Shown piece by piece: positions 35,108 to 43,920 of a DNA stretch of 64,000 nucleotides. The stretch is from positions 1,302,001 through 1,366,000 of the forward strand of contig NZ_JAUSVA010000002.1 of assembly GCF_030813695.1 (NCBI RefSeq). The letters run 5' to 3'. The stretch is from Kitasatospora herbaricolor (GTDB lineage Bacteria; Actinomycetota; Actinomycetes; Streptomycetales; Streptomycetaceae). A program made the position numbers and the translations under genes. Numbering within the stretch: the stretch's first letter is position 1; the number at the start of each line of letters is the position of its first letter. The notes beneath the pieces were generated by a model, which searched no databases, was not told where the DNA came from, and worked only from the letters and a program-made list of their open reading frames with translations.

Positions 35108-35944
35108 TCAGCCTCCGGTGGCGAAGCCGGGGAAGAGGGTCATCCCGCCGTCGACGTAGAGGGTGGTGCCGACGACGTAGTCCATCAGGTCGGACGCCAG
35201 CACGGTCACGGCGTTGGCGATGTCCGCGGGGTCGCCGACCCGGCGGTACGGGATCAGCCGCAGCAGGTCCGCCTCGGCCTCCGGGGTGTCCCAGGCGGAC
35301 GTGTTGATCGGGGTGCGGATGGCACCGGGCGCCACCGCGTTGACCCGGATCCCCTTCGGGGCCAGCTCCTGCGCCAGTGTCTGCATCATCATCAGGACGC
35401 CGCCCTTGGACGAGGCGTAGTTCACGTGGCCCGCCCAGGGGATGATCTGGTGCACCGAGCTCATGCAGACGATCTTCCCGGCCGAGCGGGAGACCTCCGG
35501 CACGACGCCACGGCGGACGAACTCCTTCGCCGCCTCCCGGGCGCACAGGAACTGACCTGTGAGGTTGACGTCCAGCACCTTCTGCCACTGGGCGACGGTC
35601 ATCTCGGTGACGGCGGCGTCCCGCTGCAGGCCTGCGTTGGCCACCATGATGTCGATGGTGCCGAAATCCTGGACCATCCGGTCGACCATCGCGACGACCT
35701 GGTCCTCCTGGGAGACGTCCGCCTCGTGGGCGTAGGCCCGCACACCGAACGACTTGATCTCCTCGACCACCTCCTCGGCGGCCTCCGGCCCGAAGACGTA
35801 GTTCACCACCACGTCGGCACCGGCCCGGCCGAGAGCGATCGCGGTCGCCTTGCCGATGCCGGAGTTCGCCCCCGTCACCAGGGCCTTCTGCCCCCGCAGG
35901 ACCGGCGGCACGGCCCACCGGCCCTGATCCACAGCTGAGCTCAC
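35108..35944 (-). CDS. SDR-family oxidoreductase (glucose-1-dehydrogenase-like)
   Basis: A 278-residue short-chain dehydrogenase. GTG at 35944 has GGGAGAGATCA upstream. The Rossmann loop is KALVTGANSGIGKATAIALG (G-x3-G-x-G), the structural N-A-G is in DIMVANAGLQRDAAVTEMTV, and the catalytic Ser and Tyr-x3-Lys are in SSVHQIIPWAGHVNYASSKG. The C-terminal DYVVGTTLYVDGGMTLFPGF is the usual substrate-side strand. It resembles classical NAD(P)-dependent glucose 1-dehydrogenases, but the substrate is not fixed by sequence. The terminal four residues are ATGG. Confidence 0.95.
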   Translation of the reverse strand: MSSAVDQGRWAVPPVLRGQKALVTGANSGIGKATAIALGRAGADVVVNYVFGPEAAEEVVEEIKSFGVRAYAHEADVSQEDQVVAMVDRMVQDFGTIDIMVANAGLQRDAAVTEMTVAQWQKVLDVNLTGQFLCAREAAKEFVRRGVVPEVSRSAGKIVCMSSVHQIIPWAGHVNYASSKGGVLMMMQTLAQELAPKGIRVNAVAPGAIRTPINTSAWDTPEAEADLLRLIPYRRVGDPADIANAVTVLASDLMDYVVGTTLYVDGGMTLFPGFATGG

Positions 35945-36594
35945 TGATCTCTCCCGTCATCGGTCGCGCGCCGGATCCGACGGACAACACTCCTCGGCCA
36001 CGGCCCGTTCCGGGACAAACGGCTCGCACCACTCGTCCGTTCGGGCAGGCGGCGACCCCCGAACGGCCCAGCAGGGCGGCGCGCCGCCCTGCTCCAGGCC
36101 CGCTCCACGCTCGGGTGGGCAGCGCAGCCGAGTCAGGGGCCCGGCGGGGCCGGCCTTGAGCAACAGCGATCCGCCTCGGGGTTGCGACGGGCGCCATCCC
36201 GCCGGGACGGCGCGGGCTCGCGGCCGGGGCGGGACGCGGATGGCAGTAGGCGGATGTCCCGGACGACCTGCCGCAGGGCCCATCGGGTGGTCACGGGCGC
36301 ACTGCCGGAAAGCCGGCCCGATCTGGAATGTCCCTCGCCCTGTGCCCGCCCGGCCGTCACCGATCCGGATCCCGCTGACACCGCACGGACCGTCCGCGCG
36401 GCCGCCGGCCTCTGAGCGACACTCTCCGGCCCCGGTCGCAGGACGGACCCTGGCAGCGTGGTGGGTCGGGCGCCGCACCGGAGTAGCCTGGGAGCTACCG
36501 AAGGCACATCGCAGGCCGGACCCCGATCCGGCTTCGTCTCCGGAGACCGACAATGCCGGGCCCATGTGAATGGACCCGGGGACAGGTCCGGGAC
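35945..36594. other. Divergent intergenic region, no gene seen
   Basis: Between the divergent SDR and DUF5994 genes. All open frames are Arg/Pro/Gly-rich shadows. It should hold promoters for both genes; none could be fixed by eye. Confidence 0.4.
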
Positions 36595-37065
36595 ATGACC
36601 GTGACCTTCGACCGTGTGAACACCCCACGGACGCCCGCAGCACCACTGCGTCTGACGCTCACGCCCGACGACGCCACCGCAGGCCGGCTGGACGGTGCCT
36701 GGTGGCCCCGGTCGTACGACCTTCTCGCCGAACTGCCCTCCCTCGCCAAGGAACTGGACGGGCGCTGGGGACGGGTGACCCGCGTCACCCTCAATCCCGC
36801 GCACTGGCCCGTCATCCCCCCGCGGATCCCGGTGGCCGGACACGTCGTCCATGCCGGCTGGTTCCGGCAGGAGCAGGACCCCGACGAGATCATGATTCGC
36901 TCCTACACCCCGCTTCGCCTGGACCTGCTGGTGATCCCTCCGGACACCGACGAAGCAGCGGCCGCCGAACTGATGGCCACCGCAGCCGACCCCTCGAACA
37001 CCCGCACCGCCGGCGACCTGCTGGCGGCCGGGCCGCCGGAGCACATCGTGCGAGGAGCGGACTGA
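36595..37065 (+). CDS. DUF5994 family protein
   Basis: A 156-residue protein of the streptomycete DUF5994 family, function unknown. ATG at 36595 follows GGACAGGTCCGGGAC. The diagnostic segments are LRLTLTPDDATAGRLDGAWW, then PRSYDLLAELPSLAKELDGR and the WGRVTRVTLNPAHWPVIPPR block. The C-terminal region has IMIRSYTPLRLDLLVIPPDT and a helical tail with DPSNTRTAGDLLAA. It is monocistronic. The domain has no known catalytic residues; soluble and cytoplasmic. Confidence 0.9.
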   Translation: MTVTFDRVNTPRTPAAPLRLTLTPDDATAGRLDGAWWPRSYDLLAELPSLAKELDGRWGRVTRVTLNPAHWPVIPPRIPVAGHVVHAGWFRQEQDPDEIMIRSYTPLRLDLLVIPPDTDEAAAAELMATAADPSNTRTAGDLLAAGPPEHIVRGAD

Positions 37066-37319
37066 TCACCGACCGGCCAGATGGTCACCTTCGCCGACAA
37101 CGGCCCCGATGCCGACGCCGAGCACGGCCCGACGGCTCGATGCGACCGAAGTGCGCCAGGACGCCGACGCGGACGCGGTCCTGCGCGATCCCACCCCTGC
37201 TCTGTTCGGCCTTGCCCGGCACGCCCGGTAGGGCCGGTCCGCCCGAACGCGTCGCCCCCGAGCAGGCGCGCACCCCGCTGCAATGACCGCCAGGGCGCAG
37301 CTGACACTCCGGCACCCGG

Positions 37320-38489
37320 CTACTTGAGCCTCTCCGTTGCCGTGGCGCCGGCGCAGACGGGGCGGGTGCGGGCCGTGTAGGAGCGGGCGGCCACCACGAG
37401 GCCGCCGCCCAGACCGGCGAATGCCAGACCGCCGAACTCGACCATCCACGTGATCCCCGAACCGGCGGTGAACGGCGGGGACGGCTCGATCGTGGGCAGC
37501 ACGCCGACAGCCATGAGTGGGGCCATGACGATGAGGACGGCCCCGTACATCGCCAGAGGGATGCCCGTCAGCCAGGCCGGGATCAAGGGCAGCAGGCGCG
37601 GGACCCGTCGTCCGGACAGGAACAGCGTCCAGCGGGGGAACACCTGCCCCCACGAGTACAGCAACCCCAGCAGCAGGAAGACCCCGACCATCGCCGCCAG
37701 GACGGTCACGTCCATCCCGGCCGCCGCGGCCGCCCTCGACGGCCCCGACGCGCCGACGCTCGTCGCCCTCCGCCAGTCGTCGCCCGCGACGCCGAGCGCG
37801 TCTCCTCCCAGCGTCCAGACGGTCTTGGCTCCCGCCCACGGCAGAAGTCCGCCCATGAGCAGGTACACCGCGACGCGGGTCCGCCCCGGGGCCCGGGAGG
37901 CGGCCGGGTGGACAAGGGGGCCGTCGGCTGCGCCGCTGTGCGACCGCCCGCATCGCGGGCAGTCTCCGCGCAGCCGCCGGCGGTACGACAAACCGGCGAG
38001 GAGCAGGAGGGCGGCACCGGCCGTGTTCAGCAGCACCTGGGCCAGCCCGGTGGCGCTCTCGACCCCCGAGAGCGCCACCATGGTCACGAAATAGATCGGC
38101 AGCCCGTTCATCCCCACGACGAACACCGGGAGCGCCACGATCAGCGCCGTCGCCACCGCAACCCGGCCGGGCCCGGCGAGAGTCCGGGTGCCGGCCAGGC
38201 AGGCGCCGCCGGCCAGGAGGGCGAGGGCCGCCAGGAAGAGCTGGACCTCCGGCGCGTACGCGGAGTGCTCCTTCCATTGCACGGTGGTGCCCGTCGCCGC
38301 CCAGGTGACCTCGACGGTGGCGTACAACACGCCCCACACCGCCGCGACCACGGGCACCCACACAGGCCGGCGCCGCCTCCACAACGCCCGCCCCGGGCTT
38401 GCGATCGGCGGCTCAGGAACGCCACCTGCCTCCGTGTTCGCAGGAACAACCACCGTGACCCCCGTCTGTCCGGATTGCCGACGCTCCAC
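37320..38489 (-). CDS. Polytopic membrane protein with CxxC pair
   Basis: A 389-residue integral membrane protein, family not recognised. Start taken as GTG at 38489. About eight helices are visible, for example PVWVPVVAAVWGVLYATVEV and VAVATALIVALPVFVVGMNG, and the last helix pair near 340-370. Between helices 4 and 5 a cytosolic or extracellular loop carries RGDCPRCGRSHSGAADG, a C-x2-C pair that could bind a metal or be redox-active. It is divergent from the LodA-like operon, with a 26-bp palindrome between them. Confidence 0.8.
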   Translation of the reverse strand: MERRQSGQTGVTVVVPANTEAGGVPEPPIASPGRALWRRRRPVWVPVVAAVWGVLYATVEVTWAATGTTVQWKEHSAYAPEVQLFLAALALLAGGACLAGTRTLAGPGRVAVATALIVALPVFVVGMNGLPIYFVTMVALSGVESATGLAQVLLNTAGAALLLLAGLSYRRRLRGDCPRCGRSHSGAADGPLVHPAASRAPGRTRVAVYLLMGGLLPWAGAKTVWTLGGDALGVAGDDWRRATSVGASGPSRAAAAAGMDVTVLAAMVGVFLLLGLLYSWGQVFPRWTLFLSGRRVPRLLPLIPAWLTGIPLAMYGAVLIVMAPLMAVGVLPTIEPSPPFTAGSGITWMVEFGGLAFAGLGGGLVVAARSYTARTRPVCAGATATERLK

Positions 38490-38534
38490 GATGCCGCGCC
38501 GCCCGCCCTGATCACATCCGTCCCACGGGCCATC

Positions 38535-38560
38535 CGGCTTCCCCCGCGCGGGGGAAGCCG
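38535..38560. promoter_or_regulatory. Perfect 26-bp palindrome between divergent genes
   Basis: Left arm CGGCTTCCCCCGC (38535-38547) is followed at once by its exact reverse complement (38548-38560). It lies 46 bases upstream of the membrane-protein start and 194 bases upstream of the oxidase gene. A loop-less palindrome suits a dimeric operator better than a terminator, but no regulator is assigned. Confidence 0.55.
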
Positions 38561-38753
38561 AATCGTGAATGCCGGCCGGCCGGAGGATGTCGAGCGGGTG
38601 CAGGCTCCCCCGACAGCCCCGGCATGGGTGCCCGCCTCACTCTTGCGAGTGATCGTTCGTGTCCATCCGATCGGAGCGGAGCCTCCCCCCATAGTGTTCC
38701 GTCAACGAACCTTCAGCTCGAAGCCGGACCCCGAAATTGGAGGCACGAGCCAG

Positions 38754-40694
38754 ATGACCGACGAGATCGTCCGCGCCGCGATCCACCCCGCCATCGGAAT
38801 CGCCAGAGTCGGAAACTCCCTCGAGGAGTACTGCACCGCACCCGAGGTGCCCGACCCCGCACCGCAGGACCCGGGCTTCTACAAGGACTCCGCCGGAGCG
38901 ATCAAACGCGAGGCGGCACGCTTTCGGGTCTACGGGTACAACGCCCTGGGCGAGGTGGTGGCCGAGCTGACGGCGGACAACGCGGACATCCGCTGGAGTG
39001 CGCACCTGGCGAACAAGAAGGCTGCCTGGTACCAGTTCCAGCTCGCGCTCGACATTCCCGAGGCGGCGAGCGCCAATCCGTCGGGGCTGCGCAACAAGGA
39101 GATCACCGGCGACCTCCGCAAGGGCCTGATCATCGATCCGGGCCCGATCGGCATCACCGGGAGGAACGTCTCAGGGCCCGACTTCCACTTCCGCGACGGC
39201 AAGTTCATGGGGAAGGAGGTCTATCTCGGGGAACTCCGCACCGACGAGGACGGGCGCCTGCTGGTGTTCGGCGGATTCGGCGAGTCGGCCTCCCACAACG
39301 GCAAGCCGATCACCACCTACGCCAACAACGACGGCTGGCACGACGACATCGGCGACGGCCCGGTCACCGCGGCCGTCACCGTCGGCGGCCGCGTCCTGCC
39401 GGTCGACCCCGCCTGGGTCCTGGTCGCCCCGCCCAACTACGCTCCCGCGCTGAAGGGCATCCGCACTCTCTACGACCTGCTGTACGACGTGTTCGTCTGC
39501 GACGGATCGCTGCCGTTCCCGGACAGGGTCTCCTTCACCCGCCACATCGCACCGGTGCTCCAGCGCTTCACCGACCACCAGTGGGTCAACCACGGCTTCG
39601 CCGGCTACTACGGGCACGACGGCCTCGGCCAGTTCACCACCCCGCAGATGCTGGCGCGGCTCAGCAGCAAGGCCCCCACCCGGCGCGCGCTGCGCCGGCA
39701 GGTGTTCAACGCGCTGCGCGACTTCGGGCGCGACGGCACCTCGCCGGTCCCCTGGCCGTGGCTGTACGGGGACGCGATGGCCATCCCGCCGCGCTCGCCA
39801 CTGCACCACATGGCGTTCTCCCCGACCCAGTACCGGATGTTCCAGTGCTGGGCCGACGGCGACTTCGAGGACGACTGGGGCACCCTCGGGGCCACCCCGC
39901 CGCCCCGGACGCTCGCCGAGGTGCCCCTCGCCGAGCAGCCCGCCGCGCTCGACCGCGCCGCACTGGACTTCTGCCTCGCCGACGCCTTCCACCCCGGCTG
40001 CGAGGTCACCTGGCCGATCCGGCACCCCTCCATGTACATGGCGCCTTTCCGGATCCGCCACCGCCCGGCCGGCCGGCCCGAACCCTCGTACGGCACGGTC
40101 CTCACCCCCGAGACCGCGCTGTCGGTCAACGGACCGCTGTACGCCCAGGCGCCGGGTGACCTCTCCCGGTGGATGGCCGTCCCGTGGCAGAGCGACACGG
40201 CCAGCTGCCGCTCCGGCTACGAGCTGTCCCTGGGTCCGCGTCACGACCCGTACCTGCCGACGTTCTGGCCGGCCCGGGTCCCCAACCACGTCCTCACCGA
40301 GGACGACTACCAGGTGGTCGTGGACGAGACCCGGCCGCTGGCGGAGCGCACCGAGGCGTTCGAGCGGCGCGCCGTGTGGCTGCGCGGGCTGCGCGGGCAG
40401 AACACCGAACAGCTCAACCAGATGATCGACGACTGGTACCGGCTCGGCATCGTCGAGGTGCGCGAGGGCGCCAAGGACTTCCCCGACCGGATCCAGGTGG
40501 AGTCCAGGCCCTCCATCGACCTCGAAGGCGTTCCGCTCACCCAGAACCTGGTGACGCTGCACGTGCCCCAGGCCGCGGACGTGGCCCTCGCGTCGGAGGC
40601 GATCAACCAGGCGATCGCGGTCAGCGGCTACACCGCCGAAGAGGTGACGGCCGGCTTCATCGACAAGGTCGCGCCCTTCCGCGACAACACCTGA
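38754..40694 (+). CDS. LodA/GoxA-like CTQ-dependent amino-acid oxidase
   Basis: A 646-residue quinoprotein oxidase. Proteins of this family use a cysteine tryptophylquinone made from a Cys and a Trp of their own chain to oxidise an amino acid, releasing ammonia and hydrogen peroxide. N-terminal hallmark: IHPAIGIARVGNSLEEY. The probable cofactor pair is Cys416 (FHPGCEVTWP) and Trp478 (MAVPWQSDTASC), 62 residues apart, close to the 65 separating C516 and W581 of LodA. ATG at 38754 follows TTGGAGGCACGAGCCAG. The stop overlaps the next gene by one base, so it is co-translated with the LodB-like flavoprotein. The amino-acid substrate is unknown. Confidence 0.93.
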   Translation: MTDEIVRAAIHPAIGIARVGNSLEEYCTAPEVPDPAPQDPGFYKDSAGAIKREAARFRVYGYNALGEVVAELTADNADIRWSAHLANKKAAWYQFQLALDIPEAASANPSGLRNKEITGDLRKGLIIDPGPIGITGRNVSGPDFHFRDGKFMGKEVYLGELRTDEDGRLLVFGGFGESASHNGKPITTYANNDGWHDDIGDGPVTAAVTVGGRVLPVDPAWVLVAPPNYAPALKGIRTLYDLLYDVFVCDGSLPFPDRVSFTRHIAPVLQRFTDHQWVNHGFAGYYGHDGLGQFTTPQMLARLSSKAPTRRALRRQVFNALRDFGRDGTSPVPWPWLYGDAMAIPPRSPLHHMAFSPTQYRMFQCWADGDFEDDWGTLGATPPPRTLAEVPLAEQPAALDRAALDFCLADAFHPGCEVTWPIRHPSMYMAPFRIRHRPAGRPEPSYGTVLTPETALSVNGPLYAQAPGDLSRWMAVPWQSDTASCRSGYELSLGPRHDPYLPTFWPARVPNHVLTEDDYQVVVDETRPLAERTEAFERRAVWLRGLRGQNTEQLNQMIDDWYRLGIVEVREGAKDFPDRIQVESRPSIDLEGVPLTQNLVTLHVPQAADVALASEAINQAIAVSGYTAEEVTAGFIDKVAPFRDNT

Positions 40695-41860
40695 TGACCG
40701 GTCGGCTCACCACCACGGGCGAGCAGTACGACGTGGTGGTCGTCGGCGGCGGCCCGGCCGGCGCGGCCGCGGCCCTGACCCTGGCGCGTGCGGGGCGGAC
40801 CGTGCTGCTCGCGGACGCCAGGACCGGGCCGCCCAAGGTCGGCGAGGCCCTGCCCTCGGTGGCCAAGGTCCTGCTGAACGACCTGGGCACCGGTCAACGA
40901 CCCGTCGCGGCCGGTCACCTGACCTGCTACGCCAACCTCTCGTCCTGGGGGTCGCACGCCCTGGGCCGCACGGACTTCATCAACGACCCGAACGGTCCCG
41001 GCTGGCATCTGGACCGGGCCCGGTTCGACCAACGCCTGCGCGAGGCGGCCCGCTCGGCCGGCGCCGAAGTAGCGGAGCGCACCACAGTCCGCCTGAAGTC
41101 CCGTCAACTGGAGGGACGTTGGACCGTCGCCCTGCGGGGACCGGCGGAGCTGAGGATGGTCCGGTGCAACTGGCTCGTGGACGCCAGCGGCCGCCGGCGG
41201 GCGGTGGCCTCCGCCGGCCGGGCCGCCACTCGCCGCACCGACGCCCTGGTCGCCGTCTGTCTGGACCTGGCACCCGACCCCTCGGGCCGAGCGGGTGAGA
41301 CCTGCTCGCTGGTCGAATCCGCCGCGGACGGCTGGTGGTACACCGCGCTGCTGCCCAGCGGCCGCCGCCTGGTGGCCTACTTCACCGATGCCGACCTCGC
41401 CCCGCCCGCACCGCGCACCCGCTCGGACTTCGACCGTCTGCTTCGGCGGACCCGGCACGTCGCCGTCCGGGCCGACGCCCACCCGCCGCCCACCGACGCG
41501 ACCGTCAGGCGGGCCCCCGCCCACTCCTCCCACCTCGACACTCCCACCGGCGACGGCTGGATCGCGGTCGGCGACGCGGCCACCGCCTTCGACCCGATCT
41601 CGTCCCAGGGGATCCTCACGGCCCTGCACACCGGCATGACCGGAGCCTCGGCCCTGGCCGCCCACCTCGACGGGGACGGCGAGGCGCTGGGGTCCTACCG
41701 CACCCAGGTGGCAGCGGTCCTCACCGCCTACCGGCGCAACCACCACGCGGTGTACGGCCTGGAGAGCCGCTGGAGCGGCCGGCTCTTCTGGCAGCGCCGG
41801 CACACGTCCCTGCCGCATCCCTCCGCACCACAGCACAGCACCCGCAAGGAGTTCGCATGA
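40694..41860 (+). CDS. LodB-like FAD-dependent maturation flavoprotein
   Basis: A 388-residue flavin monooxygenase-fold protein. In LodA-type systems the partner flavoprotein (LodB, GoxB) makes the tryptophylquinone of the oxidase and is required for its activity. The FAD loop is DVVVVGGGPAGAAAALTLAR, followed by VLLADARTGPPKVGEALPS, and the second flavin motif is GDGWIAVGDAATAFDPISSQ. ATG at 40694 overlaps the oxidase stop (TGATG). It ends in an ATGA overlap with the third gene. Role assigned from gene order and family. Confidence 0.93.
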   Translation: MTGRLTTTGEQYDVVVVGGGPAGAAAALTLARAGRTVLLADARTGPPKVGEALPSVAKVLLNDLGTGQRPVAAGHLTCYANLSSWGSHALGRTDFINDPNGPGWHLDRARFDQRLREAARSAGAEVAERTTVRLKSRQLEGRWTVALRGPAELRMVRCNWLVDASGRRRAVASAGRAATRRTDALVAVCLDLAPDPSGRAGETCSLVESAADGWWYTALLPSGRRLVAYFTDADLAPPAPRTRSDFDRLLRRTRHVAVRADAHPPPTDATVRRAPAHSSHLDTPTGDGWIAVGDAATAFDPISSQGILTALHTGMTGASALAAHLDGDGEALGSYRTQVAAVLTAYRRNHHAVYGLESRWSGRLFWQRRHTSLPHPSAPQHSTRKEFA

Positions 41861-42576
41861 CCACCCGTCACGACCACGAGCACGAGGACCCTTCGGTCCA
41901 CTCCTTCATCCTCTCCGGCCGGGACACGGTCTTCGGCTACCACCTGGCGATGTTCGGCATGGCCGAGCACCGCTACCAGGTCGTGGTCGAGTACGACCTG
42001 CCCACCGACATCCTCGACATCTACCTCAAGGACCAGGCGGACCGCCCGGCCAGCTGGCACGCCGTGCGCAACACCGAGGACATGGTGCTGCCCCCGATCG
42101 GCGACGGCTCGGTCACCGAGTACCCGGCCAGGCTCGACCGGGTCACCCAGACCGGCAACGGCGAGGACCGGGTCTGGGAGGCCGTCTCGGGCGGCTTCAC
42201 CGTGCGGATCAAGCGGGTCCTGAACTTCCGCCGGTTCGGTGAGGAGCCCTTCCCCGCGCACCTCACCTACCTGCTCTACGGTCGGGGCGAGGAGGCCCAC
42301 ATCGCCCACCGCCTGGTGCAGCGCCCCCACTTCGAGCAGATCCTCACCCTCCGGCAGGTACCCGACGGCGTTACCGCGGACGATCTGGCGAACGCCGTCG
42401 AGATCACGATCCCCTCGGTGCCCGACAACGGGCACGACGGCCGGCCGTGGACCACCAGGCCACTGCCCGACAGCAGTTACCCGGCCGTGCTGCACCGCGG
42501 CAAGGCGGCCCCCGTGCCGATCACCCTCGACCTCGGTGGCGAACGCTGGTGGAACATCACCACGCTCAACGCCTGA
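41857..42576 (+). CDS. Unrecognised third gene of the LodA/LodB-like operon
   Basis: A 239-residue protein with ATG at 41857 overlapping the flavoprotein stop. It starts with a His-rich hydrophilic segment (MTTRHDHEHEDPSVHSFILS) and continues with a beta-rich body, for example HRYQVVVEYDLPTDILDIYL and VEITIPSVPDNG. No signal peptide or helix is present. I do not recognise a family. Translational coupling to the oxidase and its maturation enzyme implies a role in the same process, such as chaperoning or metal delivery (the His/Glu tail could bind metal). A hairpin follows the stop. Confidence 0.85.
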   Translation: MTTRHDHEHEDPSVHSFILSGRDTVFGYHLAMFGMAEHRYQVVVEYDLPTDILDIYLKDQADRPASWHAVRNTEDMVLPPIGDGSVTEYPARLDRVTQTGNGEDRVWEAVSGGFTVRIKRVLNFRRFGEEPFPAHLTYLLYGRGEEAHIAHRLVQRPHFEQILTLRQVPDGVTADDLANAVEITIPSVPDNGHDGRPWTTRPLPDSSYPAVLHRGKAAPVPITLDLGGERWWNITTLNA

Positions 42577-42661
42577 CGAGGGAGGGCCGAGCGGACGGAT
42601 CCGCTGTCCCGGTTCCTCATGGACCGCTCCTGACCGGAGGACTCCGCCGCGGGGCCGCCGG

Positions 42662-42695
42662 CCGCCGGATCGGGCACCACCGCCCGATCCGGCGG
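42662..42695. terminator. Bidirectional hairpin terminator
   Basis: Arms CCGCCGGATCGGGC (42662-42675) and GCCCGATCCGGCGG (42682-42695) with a six-base loop, 85 bases after the operon stop and 85 before the end of the convergent oxygenase gene. Strong in both directions. Confidence 0.8.
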
Positions 42696-42780
42696 GCACC
42701 GGGGAGGACGGACCGCGGACAGCCGGCACCCGAACCGGCGCGTGACCGTCGGACCGCGACGGGGAGCGATCGACGCCTTC

Positions 42781-43482
42781 TCAGCCCACCCTTCGTGTCG
42801 TGGGGTCCGGGCTGCACAGCCAGCCGTTGACGGCAAAGCGGCTGTCCGCGTGCCGCCTGCTCGGACAGCCGACCGGCCGTACCTCGTGCCAGGCGGTGGG
42901 GCGGAAGAAGACGATGCTGTCGTGCTCGGGTTCCCAGTCCCGCCAGGTGCGCTCGTCCCATTTGCCGGCGGTCCCGGTGTGCAGCGGCAGGGCGGCGTCG
43001 AACACCCGCAGCTCGCCCCCGACGAAAGGCCGGGGCGAGCGGTGCAGGTAGTACACGAAGGTGAGCAGGCGGCGGGGAGCGAACTCGGCGCTGGTGTCCT
43101 GGTGCGCCCGGTAGAAGTCGCCGTCGTTGTGGACGTTGAGGCCGTAGCTGGGTTCGGCGTGCCGGCAGGAGACCCCCAGGGTGTGCTCGACCACCTCCAG
43201 GACGTCGTCGATGGCTGCCATCAGCTCGGGCGCCGCAAAGCCCTGGTACGAGCGAGACCGGCGGAAGTCGAGGTCCACCTCCCGGTCGCGGATCATGGAC
43301 GGCTTCAACATGTCGCCGGTGGAGGCGATCGCACGCTCCAGCAGGGCGCCGGCAGTCCGGTCACCCAGGAACTGGGTGATGCGACAGACCGTCACCGGTA
43401 GCCGCCAGATCGCGTCCTTGGACACCGGCGAGCGCTGATCCATTGCCCCGGACGGTCCCGTCACGGTGTCCTGCCCTGTCAT
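42781..43482 (-). CDS. 2-oxoglutarate/Fe(II)-dependent oxygenase
   Basis: A 233-residue protein of the prolyl 4-hydroxylase-like (2OG-FeII_Oxy) fold. The iron triad is His and Asp in GDFYRAHQDTSAEFAP and His in FRPTAWHEVRPVG, with the oxoglutarate-binding Arg in RHADSRFAVNGWL. The core strand AEPSYGLNVHNDGDFY and the SGGELRV-type FVGGELRVFD support the assignment. Start was taken at ATG 43482, but the ribosome site is weak and ATG 43443 (MDQRSPVSKDAIWRL) is as plausible, which also shortens the 122-base overlap with the neighbour. Substrate unknown: protein or small molecule. Confidence 0.86.
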   Translation of the reverse strand: MTGQDTVTGPSGAMDQRSPVSKDAIWRLPVTVCRITQFLGDRTAGALLERAIASTGDMLKPSMIRDREVDLDFRRSRSYQGFAAPELMAAIDDVLEVVEHTLGVSCRHAEPSYGLNVHNDGDFYRAHQDTSAEFAPRRLLTFVYYLHRSPRPFVGGELRVFDAALPLHTGTAGKWDERTWRDWEPEHDSIVFFRPTAWHEVRPVGCPSRRHADSRFAVNGWLCSPDPTTRRVG

Positions 43483-43918
43483 GGTGCCCTGCTTCCTGGA
43501 TCACGATGGGTGCCGCAGCGGCCGCGGCCACCGGTTCGCGCGCGCCGGCGGCGTCTCTCAGACGGCCCACTTCGGCGGTGAGTTCCTCCACCCGGCGGTG
43601 CAGCGCCTGGACACAGACCAGGGCCACGCCGAGGCCGTCGACGACCGGGATCACGGTGTCGTCCGGGTTGAGGCGGAACGCGGCGTGCCAGTCCTGGGCC
43701 ATCGGCCCCAGGTGGCGGACGTCCTCGGGCTCCCAGAGGTAGCGCCAGGTACTGACGGGCAGCGCGGCCACGGTCTCCAGGACCGTGTAGCCGTTGACCG
43801 CACCGACGTAGCCGTCGACCGCACCGACCTGGGCCGCCGAGCCGTTCTGCCGCCCGCCCGCCCGACGGTCGGCGGGGACCGGGCCGGCCGGCCGGGACCG
43901 CCGGTGGAAGATCCGCAT
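43361..43918 (-). CDS. S74 (endosialidase-chaperone) domain half
   Basis: A 185-residue reading whose core TVLETVAALPVSTWRYLWEP, then EDVRHLGPMAQDWHAAFRLN and GVALVCVQALHRRVEELTAE, matches the body of the S74 intramolecular chaperone domain that normally follows a tailspike or tail-fibre-like protein. The N-terminal 40 residues are basic and contain the repeat VGAVDGY/VGAVNGY. The start ATG 43918 lies two bases after the stop of the preceding secreted protein, which itself ends with the S74 opening motif, so one domain is divided between two frames. Either a natural split or a frameshifted gene. The last 40 residues overlap the 2OG oxygenase start. Confidence 0.68.
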   Translation of the reverse strand: MRIFHRRSRPAGPVPADRRAGGRQNGSAAQVGAVDGYVGAVNGYTVLETVAALPVSTWRYLWEPEDVRHLGPMAQDWHAAFRLNPDDTVIPVVDGLGVALVCVQALHRRVEELTAEVGRLRDAAGAREPVAAAAAAPIVIQEAGHHDRAGHRDGTVRGNGSALAGVQGRDLAATGDGLSHHPVPG

Positions 43919-43920
43919 CC

